Source: Parasphingopyxis sp. CP4 (GTDB taxonomy: Bacteria; Pseudomonadota; Alphaproteobacteria; Sphingomonadales; Sphingomonadaceae). From it: a stretch of DNA of 64,000 nt. The notes below the pieces were generated by a model. That model searched no databases. It was not told the origin of the DNA and saw nothing but the letters and a program-made list of their open reading frames with translations. The first letter of the stretch is position 1. Each line of letters starts with the position of its first letter. Location of the stretch: contig NZ_CP051130.1 in assembly GCF_013378055.1 (NCBI RefSeq), positions 992,001 through 1,056,000 of the forward strand, given 5' to 3'. A program made the translations under genes and the position numbers. Shown here one piece after another: positions 50,532-58,407 of this stretch.

Positions 50532-51984
50532 GGCCGAAACAAACGCGGCCGTTACCAAGGTCATTGATGCGCTCGACCTGCATTATGGTGAGAGCATAGA
50601 CCGGCTGCGTGCGGCCCTGCGCGCCTATATTGATGATGGTTCCCTGCCCGACCAAAAGGTCCGGGCGACGGGCGGCTTTGCCTATCCGGAGATCCGGCTG
50701 AGTTATGACGGTTCGGGCGCGCTCGGCGATCGCCCGCCGCGGTCTTTTGGCCGGCTCGGCGAAGAAGGAACCTATGCGATCACCGTGACGCGGCCGGAAA
50801 TGTTCCGCAATTATCTTGCCGATCAGCTCGGCATCCTGATGACCGACTATCCGGTCAGTGTCGAAGTGGGACCAAGTCATCAGGATATCCCCTTTCCCTA
50901 TGTGCTGGACGGCAGCGGGATCGAGCTGGGCGAGCTGCGTGCCGAGGAACTGGCGCGTCATTTCCCGGCGACCGAGCTTTCGCATATCGGCGATGAGCTG
51001 GCCGACGGGACCTGGGACGATAGCCTTGCCAAATATCGCCCGCTCGCGCTGTTCGATGCGCTGCGCACCGATTTCAGCCTGGCCCGGCTGCGCCATTACA
51101 CGGGCACGCCGCCGGAACATGTCCAGCGCTATATCCTGTTCACCAACTATCAGCGCTATGTCGACGAGTTCGTGCAATGGGGTTGCGAACAACTCAAGAG
51201 CGGCGATCGTTATCTGACATTATCCGGTGCGGGCGGCGTCGAACTGACCGCGGACCATGCCGATCCGGCGGCGCTCGAAACCGCAGCGGCAGCGCGCAAG
51301 CACCAGATGCCGGCCTATCACCTGACCGCCAAAGGCCGGGCCGGGATCACGATCGTCAATATCGGCGTCGGGCCAAGCAATGCGAAGACGATCACCGATC
51401 ATCTTGCGGTTCTGCGCCCCGAAGCCTGGCTGATGATCGGCCATTGCGGCGGGTTACGACCGAGCCAGCGGATCGGCGATTATGTGCTCGCCCATGCCTA
51501 TCTGCGCGACGACAATGTGCTGAACGCGGTGCTCCCGCCCGAAATCCCGATCCCGCCAATCGCGGAAGTGCAGCAGGCGCTGGAGACCGCCGCACGCGGT
51601 GTGACGGGCGAAGAGGCCGATGCGCTCAAGCGCCGGATGCGGACGGGCACGCTGGTCACCACCGATGATCGCAATTGGGAGCTGCGCTACAGCCAGTCAG
51701 CGCTGCGCTTCTCGCTCTCCCGCGCCGTCGCCATCGATATGGAATCCGCGACCATCGCGGCCCAGGGCTATCGCTATCGTGTGCCCTATGGGACGCTGCT
51801 CTGCGTCTCGGACAAACCGCTTCATGGCGAGCTCAAACTGCCGGGCCAGGCGAACCTCTTCTACGATCAGGCGGTGAGCGAGCATATCCAGATCGGCATC
51901 GCCGCCGTTGACGAACTGCGCGGCTTTGGCACCCGGCTTCATAGTCGAAAGCTGCGCGCCTTCGACGAACCGCCCTTTCGATAG
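50524..51984 (+). CDS. amn: AMP nucleosidase
   Basis: The 486-residue enzyme splits AMP into adenine and ribose-5-phosphate and helps set the adenylate pool. The N-terminal domain includes YAITVTRPEMFRNYLADQL, and the catalytic half contains WLMIGHCGGLRPSQRIGDYV and AVAIDMESATIAAQGYRYRV, both typical of Amn. No ATG fits; the TTG at 50524, inside the end of the peroxiredoxin gene, gives the usual length. A longer frame from 50443 would run through the peroxiredoxin coding sequence and is rejected. Coupling to a peroxidase gene is unusual. Confidence 0.92.
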   Translation: MTEAETNAAVTKVIDALDLHYGESIDRLRAALRAYIDDGSLPDQKVRATGGFAYPEIRLSYDGSGALGDRPPRSFGRLGEEGTYAITVTRPEMFRNYLADQLGILMTDYPVSVEVGPSHQDIPFPYVLDGSGIELGELRAEELARHFPATELSHIGDELADGTWDDSLAKYRPLALFDALRTDFSLARLRHYTGTPPEHVQRYILFTNYQRYVDEFVQWGCEQLKSGDRYLTLSGAGGVELTADHADPAALETAAAARKHQMPAYHLTAKGRAGITIVNIGVGPSNAKTITDHLAVLRPEAWLMIGHCGGLRPSQRIGDYVLAHAYLRDDNVLNAVLPPEIPIPPIAEVQQALETAARGVTGEEADALKRRMRTGTLVTTDDRNWELRYSQSALRFSLSRAVAIDMESATIAAQGYRYRVPYGTLLCVSDKPLHGELKLPGQANLFYDQAVSEHIQIGIAAVDELRGFGTRLHSRKLRAFDEPPFR

Positions 51985-52093
51985 GATAGTTTTCACCAAT
52001 GTCGTTCAGCCTTGTTTCAGGGGCCTGCGACTATTGCTACGCTTTGCACCCCGCACGCCGCCGGCCCGATGGGCCTGAAGGAGATCGAAAATC

Positions 52094-52414
52094 ATGACTG
52101 ACGAAGCCACCCAAGTGACCAAAACCGAAAAACTGGCCGAGACGGCGAAATCCGTGTCCGAGAAAGCCGGTGAAACGGCCAAGGGTGCTGCCGCCAAAGT
52201 CAGCAGCGGAGCGAAGGATGCCGCCGCCAAGGTTTCGAGCGGCGCGAAAGCCGCCAAGTCCAAAGTGGCAGATGGCGCAAAGGCCGCCACCGAAACGGTG
52301 AAGAAACACCCGATCAAAACGGCTGCAGCCGTCGGCGGTGTTGCCGCCGCAGCAGCAGGCGCGGTTGTCGGCAAGAAAATGTACGACAAGCGCAAGGCCA
52401 ACAAGGAAGGCTAG
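52094..52414 (+). CDS. Lys/Ala-rich 11-residue repeat protein with C-terminal membrane anchor
   Basis: The 106-residue protein holds 11-residue units, GAAAKVSSGAK, DAAAKVSSGAK and AAKSKVADGAK at residues 31-63, that would form a long amphipathic helix as in LEA-type stress proteins. A glycine/alanine-rich hydrophobic segment follows at residues 75-93, then a basic tail. The layout resembles the ElaB/YqjD (DUF883-like) ribosome-linked membrane proteins, but the match is loose. GGAGAT precedes the ATG. It stands alone, probably induced by stress; function not proven. Confidence 0.7.
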   Translation: MTDEATQVTKTEKLAETAKSVSEKAGETAKGAAAKVSSGAKDAAAKVSSGAKAAKSKVADGAKAATETVKKHPIKTAAAVGGVAAAAAGAVVGKKMYDKRKANKEG

Positions 52415-52507
52415 ACCGCCAGCCCTTACGGTAGAACACTAAGACCGCGATGATCCGCATCCCGACCGTCATAAGCGACGGCGCGGGACGCGGATATTAT
52501 CGCGCGT

Positions 52508-54343
52508 TTACCAGCCGCACTGACGCCCTTCATTCTGCTCTTCGAGCCAGCTCTGCAGCGGCTGGAAGTAAGCAAGCAGCGGTTCGGCCGACATTTCGCG
52601 GGTGCCGGTAAAGGCTTCCAGCGCTTCGGGCCAAGGCCGTGACGATCCCATTTCGAGCATCGCGTTCAAACGCTCGCCGACTTCCTCATTCCCGTAGAAG
52701 GAACAGCGGTGCAGCGGGCCATCCCAACCGGCCTGTTCACAGGCGGCTTGGTAGAATTGGAACTGCAGGATCCGCGCGAGGAAATAGCGCGTGTAGGACA
52801 CATTGTTCGGCACATGATATTTTGCACCGGGATCGAAATTCTCTTCGCTTCGCTCGGTTGGCGGGGTGATCCCCTGATAGCGAAGACGCATTTCATTCCA
52901 TGCGGCGTTGTAATTGTCCGGCGTGATCGAACCGTCGAACACACCCCAGCGCCAGCGATCGATCAGCAAGCCGAATGGCAGGAAGGCTACCTTGTCCATC
53001 GCCTGGCGAAGCAACAGGCCGGTATCCCGATCGGCGCCCGGCACATTGGCTTCATCCAACAGACCAACCTGCACCAGATATTCCGGCGTCACGCTCAAGG
53101 CGATCATATCGCCAATCGCTTCGTGGAATCCGTCATTGGCGCTGTTCCGGAAGATCATCGGCTGCTGGTTATAGGCGCGCTGATAATAGTTATGACCGAG
53201 CTCATGATGCACGGTGACAAAGTCATCGGCATTGACGCGCGTGCACATCTTGATCCGCAGATCATCGACATTGTCGAGGTTCCATGCGCTCGCATGGCAC
53301 ACCACATTACGATCGCGCGGTTCGGTAATCTGTGAGCGTTCCCAGAAGGTTTCAGGTAACGGATCAAAGCCAAGCGAGCTGAAAAAGCCTTCGCCCTGAC
53401 GGACAATCTGTTCCGGTGTGTAGTCGGCGGCTTCCAGCAATGCCGTCAGGTCATATCCGACATCGCCAGCACCTTCCGGCGCCACGATATCGTAGATATT
53501 GCCCCATTCCTGAGCCCACATATTGCCAAGCAGATCAGCACGGATCGGGCCGGTTTCACCCTGCACCTCGTCGCCATATTCCTCGTTCAGCTCAGCGCGC
53601 ACATAGCAATGCAGCTGTTCGTAGAGCGGCCGGGTCTCGTTCCACAGACGCTCGGTCAGCGCGGCAAATTCATCCGGACTCATATCATAGCCGGATCGCC
53701 ACAGATCGCCGACATTGTCATAGCCAAGTTCGGTGGCACCTTCGTTGGCGATGGTAACAATCCGCGAATATTGATCGCGCATATCGGCGGCATCATTGTG
53801 CCAGCTCGTCCACATCTCGGCGAGTAGCGACGGATCGCGCACCGAGCCCATCCGAGCTTCGGCTTCATTGCCGTTGATCTCTTCGCCATTCATCGTCGCA
53901 CGGCCTGTCGAATAGGCGGTGCTCAGCGCGGTTGCGATCTCGTTGAGCTCAGCGGCAGCGCCATCGCGGGTCGGTGCGGGCATACCGATACCAGAGCGCA
54001 TCTGATCGAGTTGGCGGCTGGTGCCATAGTCGAGACCATCGACTTCGGCCCAACGGGCAGACTCATTGGCAAGACGGACCAGCATCTCGGTAATCTGGGT
54101 CCCGAAATAGGTGTTTAACCGATCGGTATCCGTGTTGAGATAGGTGGAATTCACCCAGGCAGCGCGAGCCGCAATATCAAACAGATCGAGCAATTCCTGA
54201 TTGGCCTCTGCAACAAAGGCTTGCGCAGCCTCCGGCGTGCGTTCGACACTTTCGCCCGCATGATTATCGGCCAGTGCCGGTGATGCAGCCAGGACAGTGC
54301 CAACCGCCAGCACCGACGCGCCAAGCTTTCCAAAGATTTTCAT
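52508..54343 (-). CDS. M2 family peptidyl-dipeptidase (ACE-like zinc metallopeptidase)
   Basis: The 611-residue secreted enzyme has a signal peptide (MKIFGKLGASVLAVGTVLAA, cleaved after ALA). The zinc motif HHELGHNYYQ (HExxH) is at about residue 379, with the third ligand glutamate in GFHEAIGDMIALS 24 or so residues on. This is the angiotensin-converting-enzyme family, which removes C-terminal dipeptides. It would act in the periplasm on small peptides. The start at 54343 is chosen for the signal peptide; the longer frame runs into repeat DNA. A 491-bp gap with repeats follows upstream. Confidence 0.93.
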   Translation of the reverse strand: MKIFGKLGASVLAVGTVLAASPALADNHAGESVERTPEAAQAFVAEANQELLDLFDIAARAAWVNSTYLNTDTDRLNTYFGTQITEMLVRLANESARWAEVDGLDYGTSRQLDQMRSGIGMPAPTRDGAAAELNEIATALSTAYSTGRATMNGEEINGNEAEARMGSVRDPSLLAEMWTSWHNDAADMRDQYSRIVTIANEGATELGYDNVGDLWRSGYDMSPDEFAALTERLWNETRPLYEQLHCYVRAELNEEYGDEVQGETGPIRADLLGNMWAQEWGNIYDIVAPEGAGDVGYDLTALLEAADYTPEQIVRQGEGFFSSLGFDPLPETFWERSQITEPRDRNVVCHASAWNLDNVDDLRIKMCTRVNADDFVTVHHELGHNYYQRAYNQQPMIFRNSANDGFHEAIGDMIALSVTPEYLVQVGLLDEANVPGADRDTGLLLRQAMDKVAFLPFGLLIDRWRWGVFDGSITPDNYNAAWNEMRLRYQGITPPTERSEENFDPGAKYHVPNNVSYTRYFLARILQFQFYQAACEQAGWDGPLHRCSFYGNEEVGERLNAMLEMGSSRPWPEALEAFTGTREMSAEPLLAYFQPLQSWLEEQNEGRQCGW

Positions 54344-54460
54344 GAGCTCATTCCCCTCTGAACATATATGCTGCGCGTTTGACCAAGGCACCGGACACGG
54401 GTCAAGGCCGTTGGTCGAAAGATCTCGCCATCGAGGGGGTTGGCGGGGCTCGTTCGCGCT

Positions 54461-54555
54461 CGTCATTGCGAGCACAGCGAAGCAATCCCGAGCGGATAGA
54501 CTCAGTACATGCGGCTCTGGATTGCCACGTCGCCTAACGGCTCCTCGCAATAACG
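54461..54555. repeat. Dispersed palindromic repeat, family 1 copy A
   Basis: The 95-bp element starts CGTCATTGCGAGC-AGCGAAGCAATCC and ends with the inverted counterpart GGATTGCC..CTCGCAATAACG. It matches a second element at 59969-60063 in length and sequence, somewhat diverged. I recall such palindromes as common intergenic repeats in sphingomonads. It lies upstream of the M2 peptidase gene and has no coding potential. Confidence 0.8.
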
Positions 54556-54576
54556 GATGTGGATTGAGGGTGCATT

Positions 54577-54664
54577 GTGCTCCGGCGCAGGCCGGAGCCT
54601 AGCGCTGGTAGAGATACGTTATGCGGTTGGTGCGGGACTGGGCTCCGGCATTGCGCCGGAGCAC
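54577..54664. repeat. Palindromic repeat, family 2
   Basis: GTGCTCCGGCGCAGGCCGGAGCC at the left end is matched by its near-exact reverse complement GGCTCCGGCATTGCGCCGGAGCAC at the right end, about 40 bp apart. Each half can also fold on itself. No other copy is seen in this window. Confidence 0.75.
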
Positions 54665-54695
54665 AAAGCGGCAAATCGACCCGCAAGCCTGTTTC

Positions 54696-54783
54696 GTCAC
54701 CCTGAACTTGTTTCAGGGTCCACCGCGCCATTGGCACAGTCGGTGCGATCTGATGGGTGGATGCTGAAACGAGTTCAGCATGA
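54696..54783. repeat. Palindromic repeat, family 3 (cruciform type)
   Basis: The left arm CCCTGAACTTGTTTCAGGG and the right arm ATGCTGAAACGAGTTCAGCAT are each hairpins and are also complementary to each other with a few mismatches, allowing a cruciform. I recall similar elements in sphingomonad intergenic regions. It is one of three different palindromic families packed into about 320 bp. Confidence 0.75.
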
Positions 54784-54806
54784 AGGGTTATGGAGGAACG
54801 CGACTC

Positions 54807-54827
54807 CCCTCCCCTTGATGGGGAGGG
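54807..54827. terminator. Hairpin CCCTCCCC-TTGAT-GGGGAGGG downstream of the hydrolase gene
   Basis: A perfect 8-bp GC stem around TTGAT lies 8 bp past the stop of the minus-strand alpha/beta hydrolase gene. No T-run follows, so it could be a weak transcription stop or an mRNA 3'-end stabiliser, or another repeat element. The stretch 54344-54834 holds only this, the three repeats and no gene. Confidence 0.4.
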
Positions 54828-54834
54828 CTAACGG

Positions 54835-55608
54835 CTAGACAACCTCGCCCAGCCAATTCGCCAATGCCGCACCGAAATCGGGCTTCACAATGCAGCTCAT
54901 ATGACCGCCGGGCACTTGAACGTGCATCGCATTGGGGAGCACAGCCGTCAGATCCGCATGACTGCCATTATCTTCATCTTCTTCGCCGGCCAGGACCAGG
55001 GTCGGCATTGTGATCTCGCGGAGCGCATCCTCGGGCGTGTTGGTGAAGACGTTCAAGACCTGGAGCAATGCTTCGGGATCGCCCTTTGTGGTCTTCAGAA
55101 AGGCTTCGGCCATCCATTCGGGCGAATGTTTCGGATGATTGCCGAGATTGGTCAGGATATGCCGGAAATGATCGGCACGACTGGCAAGACTGGTCAGCCC
55201 TGATAGCCCCATGCCGGAAATGATAAGTCGCGCCGGCCGGGCACCAAGCACGTGCATGCGGACAACAGTCCGCGCGCCAAGCGAATATCCGCCGAGATCA
55301 TAATCGGTGAGACCAAGGTGCGCGATCAGCCCAAGGCTGTCGCGCGCCAATATGTCGGCCGGATAGGCGGCTGGATCGTGCGGCTTGGCGCTGTCTCCAT
55401 GAGCGCGCAAATCCGGCATGATGACGCGATAGCCCTGTGCAACCAGCATCTCGGCATGGCCGTATCGGATCCAGTTTGTATGCGCGTTGGAGAAAAAGCC
55501 GTGCAGCAACAGCAACGGTCGCCCTTCCCCCATCTCGCGATAGGCGAGCGCGTAACCGTCCTCGCTCTCATAATGGTGGATCGGCAGGTTATTCGGGGAG
55601 TTTGCCAA
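54835..55608 (-). CDS. Alpha/beta hydrolase
   Basis: The 257-residue enzyme has the fold's landmarks: oxyanion strand LLLLHGFFSNAHTNW at about residue 30, nucleophile elbow GGYSLGARTV (Ser in GYSLG), an acidic turn TLVLAGEEDEDNG, and the catalytic His in VPGGHMSCIV. The substrate is unknown. Context suggests an ester in glutathione-linked metabolism. The start is a TTG at 55608 with AAGGA six bases upstream, inside the 3' end of the preceding GFA gene; longer frames from 55746 have no support. It is last in the four-gene operon. Confidence 0.85.
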   Translation of the reverse strand: MANSPNNLPIHHYESEDGYALAYREMGEGRPLLLLHGFFSNAHTNWIRYGHAEMLVAQGYRVIMPDLRAHGDSAKPHDPAAYPADILARDSLGLIAHLGLTDYDLGGYSLGARTVVRMHVLGARPARLIISGMGLSGLTSLASRADHFRHILTNLGNHPKHSPEWMAEAFLKTTKGDPEALLQVLNVFTNTPEDALREITMPTLVLAGEEDEDNGSHADLTAVLPNAMHVQVPGGHMSCIVKPDFGAALANWLGEVV

Positions 55609-56062
55609 TTGTGTCCTTCCAGCGTTTGACGAGCGGCTCATATTCATCGGTGCGCTTGCGCGGCAGCGCGCGGGTGTCGAGCCAGGCTTCGTGAATATTC
55701 TCAGCGCCGAAATGATGCGTCGGCGTGAAGCGGATGGGATCATCAAAGGATCCGATCGTCAGATCGATATGCTCGCTATCCGGATAATCGAATGTCAGCG
55801 GTGTGCCGCAGTCTGCGCAATGGCCGCGGCGCGCGATTGGTGAGCTCTTATAATAATCGGGTTCTGGCGTCGTCCAAGTCACACTGTCTTTGGGCACATT
55901 CTTGAAGGCAATCGCCAAGCCGCCTCCTGCCCGCTGGCACATGCGACAATGGCACAGATAGCCGTCATTATCAGTAATCGAGACCGCGTAACGGACCCTT
56001 CCGCACATGCAGCCACCTTCTACGGATGTCTCGTTGCGAGCTCCTTTTGTATCCTCGCTCAT
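55589..56062 (-). CDS. GFA family zinc-binding protein, copy 2
   Basis: The 157-residue protein belongs to the glutathione-dependent formaldehyde-activating (GFA/CENP-V) family. Its zinc-binding Cys clusters are all present: GGCMCGRVRY, CHCRMCQRAGG and HCADCGTPLTF. The start at 56062 overlaps the stop of copy 1 by four bases (ATGA). Proven GFA proteins add glutathione to formaldehyde, but many family members have no known reaction. It overlaps the hydrolase start by 20 bp. Confidence 0.9.
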   Translation of the reverse strand: MSEDTKGARNETSVEGGCMCGRVRYAVSITDNDGYLCHCRMCQRAGGGLAIAFKNVPKDSVTWTTPEPDYYKSSPIARRGHCADCGTPLTFDYPDSEHIDLTIGSFDDPIRFTPTHHFGAENIHEAWLDTRALPRKRTDEYEPLVKRWKDTIGKLPE

Positions 56063-56514
56063 CCGGCTTCTAGCCTGTTTTTCGTATCGAGAATTTCGAA
56101 CCAGTCGGCTTCGCTCGGCATCTTTTCGAACACCCGATGACCATCCGGAATTTCTAGCCATTCTTGTTTCGACCGCACCCAGATATGCGCGACGGGAGTG
56201 AGGGTCTTGCTGTTATCCAATGTCCCTGCTCGAACTGTGACCAACCCCTCGCGACCGGTCACTTTCGCAAAAAGGCGTACCAAGCAGGTGGCGCAGCAAT
56301 GGATGGTACTGACCCGGCCATTTGGGAGATCTTGGTCGGCGGTAACAACCTTCCCTTCGATGATGAATTTATTTGCGAATACAGGCATTTGAAGGACGAA
56401 CGCACTGCCACTATGGGTCTGACATTCGGTGCAGTGGCACGCATAGCAAGGCGGTGAATCCTCCTCGATGCGATAACGCACCGCTCCACACAGGCATCCG
56501 CCTTCCAAGCTCAT
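56059..56514 (-). CDS. GFA family zinc-binding protein, copy 1
   Basis: The 151-residue paralogue has GGCLCGAVRY, CYACHCTECQTHSG and HCCATCLVRLF, keeping the Cys pairs but lacking the CGTPL form of the last motif seen in copy 2. This suggests the two copies have different substrates. The start at 56514 is fixed by an ATGA overlap with the upstream gene. It is second in the operon 57158-54835. Confidence 0.9.
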   Translation of the reverse strand: MSLEGGCLCGAVRYRIEEDSPPCYACHCTECQTHSGSAFVLQMPVFANKFIIEGKVVTADQDLPNGRVSTIHCCATCLVRLFAKVTGREGLVTVRAGTLDNSKTLTPVAHIWVRSKQEWLEIPDGHRVFEKMPSEADWFEILDTKNRLEAG

Positions 56515-57158
56515 CGTTCCGTCAGGCCTTTCTGTTTCATCCGCCAAAGGGCCAGTTCGATCCGATCTTGGCCAAAAAACGGCTCGCCATCGAAGACCAG
56601 GGTCGGGACGCCCCAATGGCCGGCAGCTTCGAGCGCCTCTTGATTGGCAGCGATTTCGGCGTCGAGTTCTTCCGGTTCCGCTTCTGCCTCGGCATCCAGC
56701 TCGGCTAAATCCAGCCCGGCGCGCTCAACCGCCTTGGCGAGATGATCACCCTCGTGCCAATTTGGCGTCCCACCCCAGATGAGCTGCGAAACCTCATCGG
56801 CAAATTCAAATCCCTTGCCCCTGCGTGCAGCCGCCTGGCCCGCGCGCAGCAGTCGGAAGATATACGGCTGATCATCGGAAATCTTGCGGGTCGCGATATC
56901 CTGGACAATCGGATCGGGATTGGGCGGCCCCATCGGGATCCCTTCAAACTGCGCGACCCGAAAAATGTCCTGGAATGTATAGCCAAGCCAGTTGGGGTGG
57001 TTTTTTTCGAAGAAATCCGGCTCGCGGATCGCCAGCGGATAGACAGGCTTGAGCGCGATTTCGAGGTCATAATCGACCATCAATTGGCGATATCGCCCGG
57101 TTGCCAAATAGCTGTAAGGGCTGCGGAAAGACCAATAAAGATCGGCATGCAGGGTCAT
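56511..57158 (-). CDS. DsbA-fold 2-hydroxychromene-2-carboxylate isomerase / kappa-GST-like protein
   Basis: The 215-residue protein has the thioredoxin-like fold of kappa-class glutathione transferases. The active-site segment WSFRSPYSYLA has the family's SPYSY serine instead of a CxxC pair. GHWGVPTLVFDGEPFFGQDR and the C-terminal RIELALWRM are typical. Known relatives isomerise hydroxychromene carboxylate during naphthalene breakdown or use glutathione; no aromatic-degradation genes are nearby. I take the ATG at 57158 over one six codons earlier. It is first in the operon and divergent from emrA. Confidence 0.85.
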   Translation of the reverse strand: MTLHADLYWSFRSPYSYLATGRYRQLMVDYDLEIALKPVYPLAIREPDFFEKNHPNWLGYTFQDIFRVAQFEGIPMGPPNPDPIVQDIATRKISDDQPYIFRLLRAGQAAARRGKGFEFADEVSQLIWGGTPNWHEGDHLAKAVERAGLDLAELDAEAEAEPEELDAEIAANQEALEAAGHWGVPTLVFDGEPFFGQDRIELALWRMKQKGLTER

Positions 57159-57190
57159 ATGGGCAGTTCCTGTCAATTCGTCGAAATGCT

Positions 57191-57247
57191 GTGCCCTAGT
57201 GATAATGGCTATTCGCCATCAGGGCCACTGTGACTCAAAAGACTCAC
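57191..57247. promoter_or_regulatory. Inverted-repeat region between the divergent operons
   Basis: Within 57191-57228, GTGCCCT and ATGGC are mirrored by GCCAT and AGGGCCAC. Next, GTGACTC-AAAA-GACTCAC at 57230-57247 is a near palindrome that also contains GACTCA twice nine bases apart. The region separates the glutathione-linked operon from emrAB and could bind a MarR- or TetR-type repressor. The imperfect symmetry keeps this tentative. Confidence 0.35.
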
Positions 57248-57330
57248 TTTGGTGGCGATTTTCCAATTATGTCTCGCCAAAGCGCACACTCTGTGCGATT
57301 CTTCGGGTTCGTCTGAGAGGATGTCGCATA

Positions 57331-58407
57331 GTGGCCGAGCAAGACCCGCAAATAACCGCGGATACAATGGCTGACGGGGTGGAGACGGAGAAGAAACGTT
57401 CTCCGCTCAAGCTATTCATGATGCTGCTGGTGCCCGCCTTGGTCATCGGTTTCGGCGTCTATTGGTACATGACATCGGGTCGATATGTGTCGACCGACAA
57501 TGCCTATGTGCAGCAGAATATTGTCGAAATCAGCCCGGAAGTCGGCGGCCGGATCGTTGCCGTCATGGTCGAAGAAAACCAGCAGGTTGAAGCTGGGGAC
57601 ATCCTGTTCCGGATCGATCCTGAACCCTATCGGATCGCCGTACAGCAAGCCGAAGCCGATATCAGCGACGCCCAGCTTGCGCTTGAACAGGCCGAAACCT
57701 CGGTCTCGACCAGCGGCGTCGATATCTCGACGGCCCAGGCCAATGTGGAGTTTGCCCAGCGCAATCTCGCGCGGGAACGCGAACTCATGGATCGCGGTTT
57801 CAATACCCGCGCACGGGTTGAGTCATTTGAAAACCAGCTTTCCGAAGCCCGCGCACGACTGAACGCAGCGCGCGCGGCGCAGCAGGATGCACGTGCCGCA
57901 GTCGGCAGTGCCAGCAGCCGTGGTGCACGATCCGAATTTCCGGCAATTGCCGCTGCCCGCGCGATGCGCGAAGAAGCGCAGCTCAACCTCGAACGCACCG
58001 TTATCCGAGCCCCAGTGAGCGGAACGATCAGTGAGGTTGATCGCCTGCAGATCGGCCAGATGGCGAGCTCCGGCACGACAGTGGTCAGCATTGTCGCGCG
58101 CGACGCGACCTGGATCGAAGCCAATTTCAAGGAAACCGACCTCAATCATATGCGGGTCGGCCAGCCAGCCGAAGTAACGTTCGATGCCTATCCCGATCTT
58201 GTGGTTGAAGGCCGGGTCGGCAGCATTGGCGCAGGCACGGGCTCGGAATTCTCAATCCTGCCGCCGCAAAATGCGACCGGCAATTGGGTCAAAGTCACCC
58301 AGCGCGTGCCGGTCCGTATCGAGATTGACGGAACGCCAGCACGGCAAATGATCACCGGGCTGAGCGCCGAAGTACGCGTCGATATTCGCGACGATGGCGG
58401 ACAATAG
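57331..58407 (+). CDS. emrA: HlyD/EmrA-type membrane fusion protein
   Basis: The 358-residue periplasmic adaptor has one N-terminal transmembrane segment (KLFMMLLVPALVIGFGVYWY), then a biotinyl-lipoyl motif in RYVSTDNAYVQQNIVEISPEV, a coiled-coil hairpin rich in Ala, Gln and Arg, and the beta-barrel with RAPVSGTISEVDRLQIGQ. It links the inner-membrane pump EmrB to an outer-membrane channel. The start is a GTG at 57331 after GAGAGGA; the frame from 57199 is less likely. It overlaps emrB by 14 bp. Confidence 0.92.
   Translation: MAEQDPQITADTMADGVETEKKRSPLKLFMMLLVPALVIGFGVYWYMTSGRYVSTDNAYVQQNIVEISPEVGGRIVAVMVEENQQVEAGDILFRIDPEPYRIAVQQAEADISDAQLALEQAETSVSTSGVDISTAQANVEFAQRNLARERELMDRGFNTRARVESFENQLSEARARLNAARAAQQDARAAVGSASSRGARSEFPAIAAARAMREEAQLNLERTVIRAPVSGTISEVDRLQIGQMASSGTTVVSIVARDATWIEANFKETDLNHMRVGQPAEVTFDAYPDLVVEGRVGSIGAGTGSEFSILPPQNATGNWVKVTQRVPVRIEIDGTPARQMITGLSAEVRVDIRDDGGQ

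Noticed and set aside
55589-56514. A single GFA gene broken by a frameshift
   Set aside because: Both halves are complete GFA domains with their own Cys clusters and start codon, joined by a normal ATGA overlap; they are tandem paralogues.
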